From an uncultured Acetatifactor sp. (GTDB taxonomy: Bacteria; Bacillota; Clostridia; Lachnospirales; Lachnospiraceae), in assembly GCA_910584865.1 (NCBI GenBank), contig CAJUCE010000009.1, forward strand, positions 81,914 to 145,913: a stretch of DNA of 64,000 nt. Direction: 5' to 3'. Positions 1 through 8,292 of this stretch are shown in pieces. Both the position numbers and the translations under genes were made by a program. A model generated the notes under the pieces. It was given only the letters and a program-made list of their open reading frames with translations, did no database searches and was not told the origin of the DNA. The stretch's first letter is position 1; every line of letters begins with the position of its first letter.

Positions 1-22
1 ATATGTTACTGCCGTATGCCGG

Positions 23-2218
23 TCATGCGGCAGCCGGTAAAGCGGCCTCCGCAGCCCCTTCCTTGTTCTCCATCAGGTCTGCCAGCAGCACATCCGCCAG
101 CAGCTGGCCCTGGAAATCGCCCATATTGATGACTACCCTGTCCTCCTTCAGCTTCAGGAACTCCTGGTTCCGCAGGACACGGCTCTTTTCCGCCAGCCCA
201 CGTTCTTTTTCCGTGATTCTCTGGGCAATGGCTCTCTGCCACTCCATCAGGAACTTCTCCGCGTCTTTGATATCCTCCTTCTGGCGGTCATACATGGTGC
301 GCTTCTGCCTCACAGTCCCGTCCGGCTCCACTTCCAGGGTATAATAGGGCGTATCCGGATCGGATGCCCTGCGCAGGAACAGCACGTAGCTCTCCCTTCT
401 TTCCATACGGTCCCAGTACCGGCCGCTGCTCCCCACACAGTGGTGGAGCCTTTCGCCCTCCTCCAGAACCTCTTCAATGCGGGCCGGGACAATGACCGTA
501 TAATTCTTTCCCAGATACCCATAGAGCGGCCTGATTTCCTGTAAGATATCCTCTATATGAGGGTACTTCTCCAGAATTTCCCCCGCCCTTATGGCATGCT
601 CCTTCTGCCCGCACAGCTCCACCAGTTCGTCATGCCGCTGCCGCAGCTTCCTGGCACGGTAAATGATCGCATCGTTCGTATCCATCCCCAGACGGCAGGC
701 CATGGAAAGGTAGTCCGCCCATGTGGTAAGCATCTCCCGGCTGGTCATGCCTGTCTCCCGCATCTGGCGTCGCATGTAGTGGTAAACCTGCACCATGCTC
801 ATCCGGCAGGCTATGAACTTAAGCCCCTCCGGCTGGATGCCCTCCCGGCAGAACCACATGACTGCCTCATCCGGCAGGGTCCTGCCCACAGCCTTTTCAT
901 ACTGCAGCCATCCCAGATATTTCCGTCCACCTCCGTTCTTCCGCAGCCTCTTCAGCTGCTGGGAGTCTATCCCCAAAAGCTTCAGCAGGCTGCATGCCTC
1001 CGCATTCCGGAACGATTCCGCAAAATCATAATAGCTGCCCACGCATTCCTCTGCCAGGACAGGCAGACGGGCCTTTGACAGCTGCTCCAGCTGCGGCACC
1101 TTCTGGAGCACCGCCAGATATTTTTCGGGGTCTATCCTCCCGCTGTCCTGCAGGGCTTCCACCATACCCGTGCGGCGCAGCTCCTTTTTGTTCAGCGACG
1201 GAAGGGGCTTCCCGTATACTTTCCCCCTGCCGTCCCCGTACCAGTTCGGATGGCAGAAGTTCGTCTCGATCCATCTGAACTCGGCATGCTTGTAGTCCCC
1301 CCAGTAGTAGGCATGGAGCGGTTCTGCGGTATGGCCGTAGATGGCCCTGCGGCATTCCCAGCTGTTGCACTCAGGATCCCTGTAGTCCCCTTTCCGGTAT
1401 TTGCGGTATCCCTGGAACTCCCGGACCATGAACCCGTCCTCGCACCTCTGTATCAGATACATGTAGTTGCGGCTGGTCATGACTGTGCCTGCCTTTCCCA
1501 GTGCCTTGAACGTGACGGCATGACGGCAGCGCGGGCAGCATCCGGCCTTGTTATGGCGTGGCTTCCTGACCTCCACTTCCTTTTCACAGAAAGTGCAGTA
1601 CCCTGTCCTGGCCCCTTTCCTGTCATACCGGTAGAAAATATAATTTTCTGTTATCCCCACCTTTTCCACCCACCGCGCCCAGTCTCTGGGCAGGGCAGGC
1701 GTCTGCTCCAGGTCAAGGTCCCACGGGTCAGTCTCCCTCTTATGGCGGCGCTTCAGCTCATCCGCACGCACCTTCAGCTGGTACTCCAGCAGCCCCTTGT
1801 AGCCGCCGTGCTCCACGCCCAGATACTCCTTCACAATCCTGTTCCCCTGTTCGCTGATCCACTTCTTTTCAGAGAAACATACAGAATCCGGCCACGGCAC
1901 CATGTCGAGCTTGGCCGTCAGCCATTTGTCCGCCGTCCGGTCATAGGTAAGGAACTCCCCTGCCTCCCTGTCCACATACAGCTCATAGGCAGGCATCCTC
2001 CCTCCGGCCCGCATGTGTTCCGTGAGGAAAAAAGCCACCTTCAGGAGCCCGCCCGCCACTGCGCAGCGCATATACAGCCCATGCTGGTAGGTTACATAAA
2101 AATGCTTTCCTCCCCAATAGTCTTCTGTCTTCCTCACAGGCTGATCCCCTTCTGCCATCCGCATCATCTTTGACGTTGCTTTCAGGACCTTCAATCCCAG
2201 CAGTTCCTTTTTCTTCAT
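23..2218 (-). CDS. PcfJ-like conjugative element protein
   Basis: A 731-residue protein resembling the PcfJ family, first named on the enterococcal conjugative plasmid pCF10 and common on Clostridia ICEs; its biochemical role is not known. A CxxC...CCPRC zinc ribbon lies at residues 208-231. The family signature (RLHHCVGSSGRYW, then a YVLFLRR strand and a TLEVEPDG strand) starts near residue 590. The gene start overlaps the stop of the upstream DUF7666-like gene in an ATGA arrangement, so the two are translationally coupled. It closes a run of primase, PcfK-like and PcfJ-like genes, which suggests DNA processing or replication of the transferred strand (inference). The family call is fairly secure; the function is not. 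Confidence 0.85.
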   Translation of the reverse strand: MKKKELLGLKVLKATSKMMRMAEGDQPVRKTEDYWGGKHFYVTYQHGLYMRCAVAGGLLKVAFFLTEHMRAGGRMPAYELYVDREAGEFLTYDRTADKWLTAKLDMVPWPDSVCFSEKKWISEQGNRIVKEYLGVEHGGYKGLLEYQLKVRADELKRRHKRETDPWDLDLEQTPALPRDWARWVEKVGITENYIFYRYDRKGARTGYCTFCEKEVEVRKPRHNKAGCCPRCRHAVTFKALGKAGTVMTSRNYMYLIQRCEDGFMVREFQGYRKYRKGDYRDPECNSWECRRAIYGHTAEPLHAYYWGDYKHAEFRWIETNFCHPNWYGDGRGKVYGKPLPSLNKKELRRTGMVEALQDSGRIDPEKYLAVLQKVPQLEQLSKARLPVLAEECVGSYYDFAESFRNAEACSLLKLLGIDSQQLKRLRKNGGGRKYLGWLQYEKAVGRTLPDEAVMWFCREGIQPEGLKFIACRMSMVQVYHYMRRQMRETGMTSREMLTTWADYLSMACRLGMDTNDAIIYRARKLRQRHDELVELCGQKEHAIRAGEILEKYPHIEDILQEIRPLYGYLGKNYTVIVPARIEEVLEEGERLHHCVGSSGRYWDRMERRESYVLFLRRASDPDTPYYTLEVEPDGTVRQKRTMYDRQKEDIKDAEKFLMEWQRAIAQRITEKERGLAEKSRVLRNQEFLKLKEDRVVINMGDFQGQLLADVLLADLMENKEGAAEAALPAAA

Positions 2219-2763
2219 ATCAGTGCCACCTGCCTTTCCTCCAGATCAGCGCCATACCATTTGTCTTCCATGATTCTGCTGCCGTCTACCTGCGCAAGGC
2301 CGACCCTGATGATACGGCCGCTCACTGGGTCTTCCTCTGCAAGGGCAAGGATATCGCCGCATTTCCCGCAGGCGGCCGGGGCGCTCCCCCTTACAACTGC
2401 ATACCCATGGGATGCCTCTGCCCTGTCCCTTGACACATGGCAGTTCCACTCCCGTAAAGGATGGACCGCCATGAACGCCAGGCTGTGGAGGAAGAAGTCC
2501 CATTTTGTCAGTCTCTTCAGCACCGTCAGCTCCGTGCAGGAGATCTTTGTGTCATATCCGTCCTCGTCAATGTCCCCTCCGGCATCCACCACATAGTATT
2601 CCGCCCTGTCCATGTCGGAATAATAGGTAAGGCAGTCCAGGGGATCCTCCGCACAGTGGAAGCCGTTCTGGCGGCAGTTTGCCTTCTCCGTCCGGTTAAG
2701 CCCCATGGAGAACTGGTACCCCCGGCAGATAAGCCCATGCTCAAACGCTTTGTATGCGATCAT
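2215..2763 (-). CDS. DUF7666-like protein
   Basis: A 182-residue protein starting MIAYKAFEHGLICRGYQF, the hallmark opening of DUF7666-type proteins (AYKAF...CRGFQ). A longer reading frame reaches 3012 but runs into the PcfK-like gene; AAGGAG seven bases before the ATG at 2763 decides the start. A CGKCG pair is visible in the C-terminal part, but a matching second pair is not obvious. Its stop overlaps the start of the PcfJ-like gene by 4 nt. Function unknown; the family is frequent on phages and mobile elements. Confidence 0.7.
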   Translation of the reverse strand: MIAYKAFEHGLICRGYQFSMGLNRTEKANCRQNGFHCAEDPLDCLTYYSDMDRAEYYVVDAGGDIDEDGYDTKISCTELTVLKRLTKWDFFLHSLAFMAVHPLREWNCHVSRDRAEASHGYAVVRGSAPAACGKCGDILALAEEDPVSGRIIRVGLAQVDGSRIMEDKWYGADLEERQVALI

Positions 2764-2791
2764 TCTTTTCCCATCTCCTTGAAATTTGTGT

Positions 2792-4033
2792 TCAGCCAGC
2801 TTTCGCTGCGGTTCCCAGCATGTCCTCAAAAGACATCTGCCCCATAAAGGACAGCTGGCCGTCCTCTGCAGGCTTTCCGGCTTCCGGCTTCTTTTCTGTT
2901 TTCCTTTCCGGTGATTTTCCACCCTGGGGCTTCTTTTCTGCCGGTTTCTTTGCGGCGGATTTCTTAGCACCGGTTTTCTTTCCCTTTGGGCTGGATGCCG
3001 TCCTTCCCACATAGGGCTTCGGGACGAACTTCTCCTCCTCTTCTTTATCTTCTTTTACGTCCATGGTCCGGAAATACTCTTCCGCCCAGTGGTAGCAGAG
3101 GTCGTCCGGGACATCGCTGGCATAGCAGGTATTGTCCCGCCCCGGCTGTATCCCATTGGCCTTTATCTCATCCTGCACGTATTCATAGGCCTTCCGGTTG
3201 ATGTACTGGAAGCAGCGGACCATGTTCTTCTGGGGGAGCATGGCCTGCCGTGCAAACTCGGCGTCCTCCAGGCATGCGGTCTGGATATACTCGGAGACGC
3301 ATTCCTTCATGTTGCGGCGCGTCAGCTTCTCCGTGTCGGCCTCCACCCTTTTCATGGACTGTACCGCCAGTTCCTCATCGCTCATGGCCCTGATCCGCTC
3401 CATCTGCGCCTTCAGCGCTTCCCTCTTCTCCTGCTGCCTGGCTTCCCACTCCGCCTTCCTTTTCGCCTCGGACGCTTCGTGCTCTGCCCGCCTCCGCTCC
3501 TCTGCGGCAGCCTCGTCAGCCCTGCGGGTCTCCTCCGATCTGCCATCTGTATGCTCTTTTTCCTCAGATTCTTCGGGTTCTTCCCCTGAATCTTCTGGCG
3601 CTTCCGAATCATCCTCCGAATCTTCGGGCACTTCCGGATCTTCTGATTCTTCTGGATCTTCTGATTCTTCCAGATTTTCTGATTCTCCCGATTCATCTCC
3701 TTCTTCCGCATCCTCCAGTTCTCCAGCATCCTGCCCGCCGGCATACTGTCCTCTGGCCTCTTCCAACGGCTGGCTTTCTTCTCCCGGAAGCACTTCCGGA
3801 ATCCGTGCATGGCCGACTGGCAGATATTCCTCCGTCCCTTCCAGCCCCACATCATCCGGATACGTTTCCCGGCCTTCATCTTCCTCTTCAAAAGGGTTAT
3901 ACTCTATCGCCTGCATATCGGAAAAGAAATCCCCTCCAAATGATTCACCGATGCCGGCATACCCCTCTTGCTGTACCTCTCCGATCCCATTTGCTTCATT
4001 AAGACGTACATCCATTCCTGATAAGCTATCCAT
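2792..4033 (-). CDS. PcfK-like protein (AcrIIA9-type family candidate)
   Basis: A 413-residue protein with three parts: an N-terminal acidic stretch very rich in Glu, Asp, Ser and Pro (about residues 90-180), a charged helical segment followed by a PcfK-like core (about 225-340, with ERIRAMSDEELAVQSMKR and a conserved Cys/Tyr-rich region), and a Lys/Pro/Ala-rich basic tail. The ATG at 4033 is chosen because AAAGGAG precedes it by six bases; the 19 codons before it lack a site. PcfK neighbours PcfJ on pCF10 and here too. Some PcfK-like proteins are catalogued as Cas9 inhibitors of the AcrIIA9 family; whether this one inhibits Cas9 cannot be told from sequence. Confidence 0.65.
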   Translation of the reverse strand: MDSLSGMDVRLNEANGIGEVQQEGYAGIGESFGGDFFSDMQAIEYNPFEEEDEGRETYPDDVGLEGTEEYLPVGHARIPEVLPGEESQPLEEARGQYAGGQDAGELEDAEEGDESGESENLEESEDPEESEDPEVPEDSEDDSEAPEDSGEEPEESEEKEHTDGRSEETRRADEAAAEERRRAEHEASEAKRKAEWEARQQEKREALKAQMERIRAMSDEELAVQSMKRVEADTEKLTRRNMKECVSEYIQTACLEDAEFARQAMLPQKNMVRCFQYINRKAYEYVQDEIKANGIQPGRDNTCYASDVPDDLCYHWAEEYFRTMDVKEDKEEEEKFVPKPYVGRTASSPKGKKTGAKKSAAKKPAEKKPQGGKSPERKTEKKPEAGKPAEDGQLSFMGQMSFEDMLGTAAKAG

Positions 4034-4173
4034 GATAATCTCCTTTCCAAAAAACGGCATGGAAGCGGATTGCCCCCTCCATACCAACATGATTGTTTCT
4101 TAATGAAAATAGCTTTTTATTCCAGCTTTGTTGAATAGCTGGAATTACGGCCACAATCAAACGAGAAGCAGCA

Positions 4174-6324
4174 TCATACGTCCGCCGCCCTCTGGCTCTG
4201 CACTGGCTTTTCCATCGGCTTTGCAAGAAACGGCGAGAACCGGACAGGTTCAAAGTCCGATCCGTCCACATAAAAATAGCGGCGGCCTGCCTCGTCCTTC
4301 AACTCCACCACGTCCGATGATGCAAGCGGGTGCTCCATGCATCCTTTCTCCTTCTCCGGCACACGGCTTCCAAAGCACGCCGAAAGGCGTTTCAGGATCT
4401 CCGTATCTGTCCATTCCGCCGGACAGGTAAGTGTGGAATCTGCCGCCAACCTATACTTCGCCGCCGGTGGCTGTTCATATCCCGCTTTGTACAGATCAAG
4501 GATCCCCTTGAAAGCAAAAGGGACTGTCTCCCCTGCTTCAAAAGCAAGCTGGTAAATGCGGAACCTGCAGTCACGCTTCTGGGCATCCAGCATCCTTTCC
4601 AGCGCCCTCACCCCGTCACGGCAGAAAACGGCATATTCCTCTGCTGTCAGCCCGAGCTTCTCCATCATTCTGCTGCCATCGATCCCTGATACTGGCGGCT
4701 TGTCCAGGCTCTCCGCAGCTCTGCTTTCACCATCCTTATCGGTTCTGTCCAGATTACACGCACATACCTCCCTGCGCAGGTTCTCCATCTCCTGCTTCAT
4801 GGCATCCATTCCGCACTGTCCCAACAGATACTTTTCCTTGAAATTCAACGCCTCACTGTCCTGCCTGTTTTCCTGCGCTTTCCGTTTCTCCCTCCGCAGG
4901 GCAAGCTGCCAGTCGTCAATCCCTTTATAATTTGGGTTCCAGGTCAGGCGGCGGCATTCCATTCCATACCTTACCGCCATCCGGCATATCTGGGAGCTGC
5001 CTTTTGCAGTCATCGCATTGCTGCACTTGTCCATGTCATAGGCCTCCACCACCAGTTCCGTGCCGTTCTGTGCCAGCAGGGCAAACAGCGGCTCCAGGGG
5101 CTTCACATTGTTTGCCCCCGCCACCGCCACAAATGTCCTGCCCGTCAGGCAGTGGGCGATGTCCGCCTTCAGCAGCCCCTCGGTGACGTAGACTGTCCTG
5201 GAAAACGGATCCCCTGCGAAATGCACCGGGCTCCCGGATGTTATGCCCCTATTTTTAGATGCCGAGGACAGCCAGATATATTTCGTCCCGGCTTTCCCCG
5301 GAGGGTCATCCTTATCCCGGAACGGGGTGTCCAGCAATATCTGCATCCCCTTGATGAGCCCGTCCATGCCGATAGCCGGGATCAGGATGCCGGAGGCACG
5401 GCTGCTGAACCGCGCAGTCCAGTAGCCCTTTTCGTGCAGGTAGAACCCCGGCACTCCCTCCAGGGTACAGCCCTGCCTCAACAGCCTCTCCGCCAGGGAG
5501 CGGCACAGGAAGGCGGGCGGCGTGCTCCTGAAGCCGAATGCATCAATCTGGCTGTCCGTCAGGCCGCGTTTTTCAGACTTCAGGTGCGCCCGGTGGGCAG
5601 GTGTCAGGCTCAGCATTCCCAATAACAGCGAATAGGCCTGGTGCACCTGCTGATCACTGGCCCGCTCCGCCTGGGGTATCTCCACTTCGTTTTGCAGCGC
5701 AGTATATGGAAGCTGGATTTCAGGTTCTTTCCTGACATCTACATATGGCGGCATAGGTTCCATTTTCTCCCGCCCGCCTGTGTTTGCCGGGCAGGGTTCT
5801 TTTACCCTTCTACGTCCGCTTTCGTTTGCCATGCAGGATTCTGTCCCATTCCAACCGCCATCTGCCTTTGCCGGATAAGGTTCCGGCTCTTTTTTATGCC
5901 TGCCCGCATCTGCCGGACAGGAATCCGCCTCTTTCCTGCACTCTGCCGCATTTTCCGGAGAGGTTCCTGCCTTTTGTGGCTGTGTGCCAGCCAGGGCGCC
6001 GCCACTGCCTGCATGGGCCTCCGGTTCCCCGTCCCCCCAGGTGGTGTCCCCCGCCAGGAGGGCATCGTAGATCTCCCGGTAGGCATCCGAGCTGGTGGTA
6101 TTGTTGAGCCTCGCGTAGAGGGCCAGCATGCCGCCACCCTCGCCACAATAGTTGCACCGCCAGACGTTCTTGGTGAAGTTGATGTTCATCTTGCCCCTGC
6201 GGTCCCCGCAGAACGGGCAGTCCGTATACATGCTGTCCGGCTGGCGGCGGCGCACCCTCAGGCGGAGCAGCTCCGCCACGTCCCGGATCCCGAACGGGAA
6301 TCCCTGTGGGTACGGGTCTCCCAT
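4174..6324 (-). CDS. CHC2 zinc-finger / TOPRIM DNA primase (DUF3854-like)
   Basis: A 716-residue primase-like protein. Residues 36-60 form the zinc finger (CPFC...CNYC, four cysteines rather than the usual Cys-His-Cys-Cys), followed by GEGGGMLALYARL. A TOPRIM-like core lies around residues 370-430, with YVTEGLLKADIAHCLTG and ELVVEAYDMDK supplying the acidic metal-binding residues; this layout matches DUF3854-type primases of ICEs. Between finger and core is a poorly conserved linker (residues 95-190) with repeated Cys-Pro-Ala segments. AAAGGAGG precedes the start. It probably primes synthesis of the complementary strand after transfer (inference). Confidence 0.8.
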   Translation of the reverse strand: MGDPYPQGFPFGIRDVAELLRLRVRRRQPDSMYTDCPFCGDRRGKMNINFTKNVWRCNYCGEGGGMLALYARLNNTTSSDAYREIYDALLAGDTTWGDGEPEAHAGSGGALAGTQPQKAGTSPENAAECRKEADSCPADAGRHKKEPEPYPAKADGGWNGTESCMANESGRRRVKEPCPANTGGREKMEPMPPYVDVRKEPEIQLPYTALQNEVEIPQAERASDQQVHQAYSLLLGMLSLTPAHRAHLKSEKRGLTDSQIDAFGFRSTPPAFLCRSLAERLLRQGCTLEGVPGFYLHEKGYWTARFSSRASGILIPAIGMDGLIKGMQILLDTPFRDKDDPPGKAGTKYIWLSSASKNRGITSGSPVHFAGDPFSRTVYVTEGLLKADIAHCLTGRTFVAVAGANNVKPLEPLFALLAQNGTELVVEAYDMDKCSNAMTAKGSSQICRMAVRYGMECRRLTWNPNYKGIDDWQLALRREKRKAQENRQDSEALNFKEKYLLGQCGMDAMKQEMENLRREVCACNLDRTDKDGESRAAESLDKPPVSGIDGSRMMEKLGLTAEEYAVFCRDGVRALERMLDAQKRDCRFRIYQLAFEAGETVPFAFKGILDLYKAGYEQPPAAKYRLAADSTLTCPAEWTDTEILKRLSACFGSRVPEKEKGCMEHPLASSDVVELKDEAGRRYFYVDGSDFEPVRFSPFLAKPMEKPVQSQRAADV

Positions 6325-6366
6325 GGGCTCGCCTCCTTTCCCTCCGCTTGTAAAAAGGCTTATGCC

Positions 6367-6939
6367 TCAGCCTCCGTCCATCTGTCCGTTCCCCGCAGCC
6401 TTCCATTTCCATATCCAGCCGCTTTCATCCGCCCGTCTTTCATGGCGCTTCCCCCTTTTCCTTATTTTTGCAGCCCATTTCCGGCACTGTATCCGCCGTC
6501 TCTCCCTCAAGCTCATTTCCATGCACTCAAAAGAATACATATTTTCATCGCACCGCGGGCAGTAGTACGGGTACTCCTCCCGGAGTCCTGCCTCCCTTTC
6601 CCGGCGCACCTTTGAGCCGCACCTCCTGCATGCCATCCTCCTGCCGGCTGCCTTTTTCAGGATGGCCCTTTCTAATGTCCTGCCGGAAATATGGAGATGC
6701 TCTTCCACGACATAGAATCTTGCATACCTCCCATCCCCGTCCATGGCTTCGTAATATCTTTCCCCATGCTCCTCCCAGACATGGCCGCACAGCTCGACAT
6801 AGCCCTCTGCCTTCCTGTCTGCGATTCCATGCAGCTTCCCGAACAGCGGCCCTGTCTCTTCTGCCACCCCGAGGACTCCGGTCCCGTCCGTATCCTCCGT
6901 GTGCCATGCCCCATGGAGCACATATATCAGCAGCTCCAT
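6367..6939 (-). CDS. zinc-ribbon protein, unknown function
   Basis: A 190-residue protein not recognised as a named family. It has a CRRCGSK...CPRCDENMYSFE zinc ribbon in its C-terminal half and a very basic C-terminus. AGGAGGAAAG directly before the ATG at 6939 marks the start; an upstream extension lacks a site. It lies 42 nt upstream of the primase gene in the same direction, so it is probably co-transcribed with it. Confidence 0.6.
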   Translation of the reverse strand: MELLIYVLHGAWHTEDTDGTGVLGVAEETGPLFGKLHGIADRKAEGYVELCGHVWEEHGERYYEAMDGDGRYARFYVVEEHLHISGRTLERAILKKAAGRRMACRRCGSKVRREREAGLREEYPYYCPRCDENMYSFECMEMSLRERRRIQCRKWAAKIRKRGKRHERRADESGWIWKWKAAGNGQMDGG

Positions 6940-7061
6940 CTTTCCTCCTGTCCCCTGCAGCATAATGCAGATTTCTTGTTCCTGCCGTATGGACTTCCCG
7001 GCCCACACAACAGATAATGCCCCGGCATTTTCCTAATCCAGACAAGCCGGGGACAATATAA

Positions 7062-7100
7062 TATTTTGCCAGAATGTGCAGGATTTCGCTGTTAAGCACC
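7062..7100 (+). repeat. dispersed ~40-bp element repeat, copy A
   Basis: Intergenic copy of a sequence containing TTGCCAGAATGTGCAGG followed by ATTTCGCTGTTAAGC. Related copies are at 35379-35418 (same orientation) and 28676-28723 (opposite). Similarity to copy B extends about 35 bp to the left (CCTAA...CCGG). It falls between two genes on the element and has no evident coding role. Confidence 0.6.
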
Positions 7101-7150
7101 CTGGGCAGATGCCATCATCCTGCATGCAGGATAACAGAACCCACAACGCC

Positions 7151-8056
7151 TCAGGCCGTCATGACCCTGCCCCTGGCCCTGTCATAGCGGTAAAGGGTAT
7201 CGGACAGCACTTCCTCCGGGGCCACCTTTGTGCTGTTCACTTCGCGAATCATCTGCCTTAACGCACCATTGAGCCCTTCGCCGGTGTCCGGCAGGAGGAT
7301 CGTTTCATGGACAGAACTGGGGAGGATGAAGAAATCTCCCCCCATCCTGTCCGCCATCTCTTTCAGTACGCCCGGATAGAGCATGCAGACAGCCCCATGG
7401 AGCCTCCTTTCATTGCTCAGGACCTTCATGGGGACCTCTTCGCATAATGCTTTCAGGATGCCTTCCAAATCCGCCTCGTCACCGCCGTCTGCCATTTCTG
7501 TCAGGACCTCCTCTATCCCGCAACATGACCACGGAAAGAGCCTGGGGGTATTGCGCTTCGACAGGGCAAGCAGCTCCATCATGTTGCTGCCCCACATCTC
7601 CATATGGGAGTTGTCTATCTGGATCATCCCGTCACCCAGCTCTCCGCGGTAGGCATAATAGAAGCAGACTGCCAGATCCAGGAACTCGATATACGGTATC
7701 CCATCCAGCAGCGCTTTGTTCCTTTCCCTGCCGATCAGCCTGCAGCATATCCTGTCCCGTACCCGTTCAAAGGAACGGAAGAACCCCATGTCCACAGGCC
7801 TTTCGACCAGATTCTCCTGATAGGCGTCCAGCATCCTCCGGACGATCGGCCCAAGGGGCATCCCCCTCTCATAAGCCTCCAGATATGTGTCCAGATATAT
7901 TGTAGGGGCCACGTTACAGCCTTCTTTTCTGGCCAGCAGCCCATGCAGGATAGTCCCGTTGTTCTTCCTTACATCCCGGACTTCCACGCAGACTCCTTCC
8001 CCGAGCCGTCTTCCCACTTCCCTGCAGACCATGCCAGCAAAAATTTCCATATTCAT
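7151..8056 (-). CDS. DUF5688 family protein
   Basis: A 301-residue protein with the DUF5688 look: a short N-terminal region ending EVRDVRKNNGTILHGLL, then TIYLDTYLEAYERG, and a C-terminal half with FFILPSSVHETILLP and a final YRYDRARGRV. The family is soluble, widespread on Lachnospiraceae mobile elements and of unknown function. GGAGGCTAAAGAG precedes the ATG. It is separated from the gene downstream by a 211-nt gap holding a dispersed repeat. Confidence 0.75.
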   Translation of the reverse strand: MNMEIFAGMVCREVGRRLGEGVCVEVRDVRKNNGTILHGLLARKEGCNVAPTIYLDTYLEAYERGMPLGPIVRRMLDAYQENLVERPVDMGFFRSFERVRDRICCRLIGRERNKALLDGIPYIEFLDLAVCFYYAYRGELGDGMIQIDNSHMEMWGSNMMELLALSKRNTPRLFPWSCCGIEEVLTEMADGGDEADLEGILKALCEEVPMKVLSNERRLHGAVCMLYPGVLKEMADRMGGDFFILPSSVHETILLPDTGEGLNGALRQMIREVNSTKVAPEEVLSDTLYRYDRARGRVMTA

Positions 8057-8292
8057 CTCTCTTTAGCCTCCTTTTCATCTTTGCCCATGACGCTCCATGG
8101 GCCTTATTCCTGCTGCAGCCGGAACCACATAGGCTTCATCTATATGGCTGTGGTTCCGGACCGCTGCTGGAAATACCATCTGTGATTTTCTTTTACACTC
8201 ATGTCGCTTTTTACAGGCACACATGGCTCCATTCCAGGCGCCTTACCTTTCCATACATCCGGGCAGTGCCTATAAGCAGGGCAATGCCGGCT

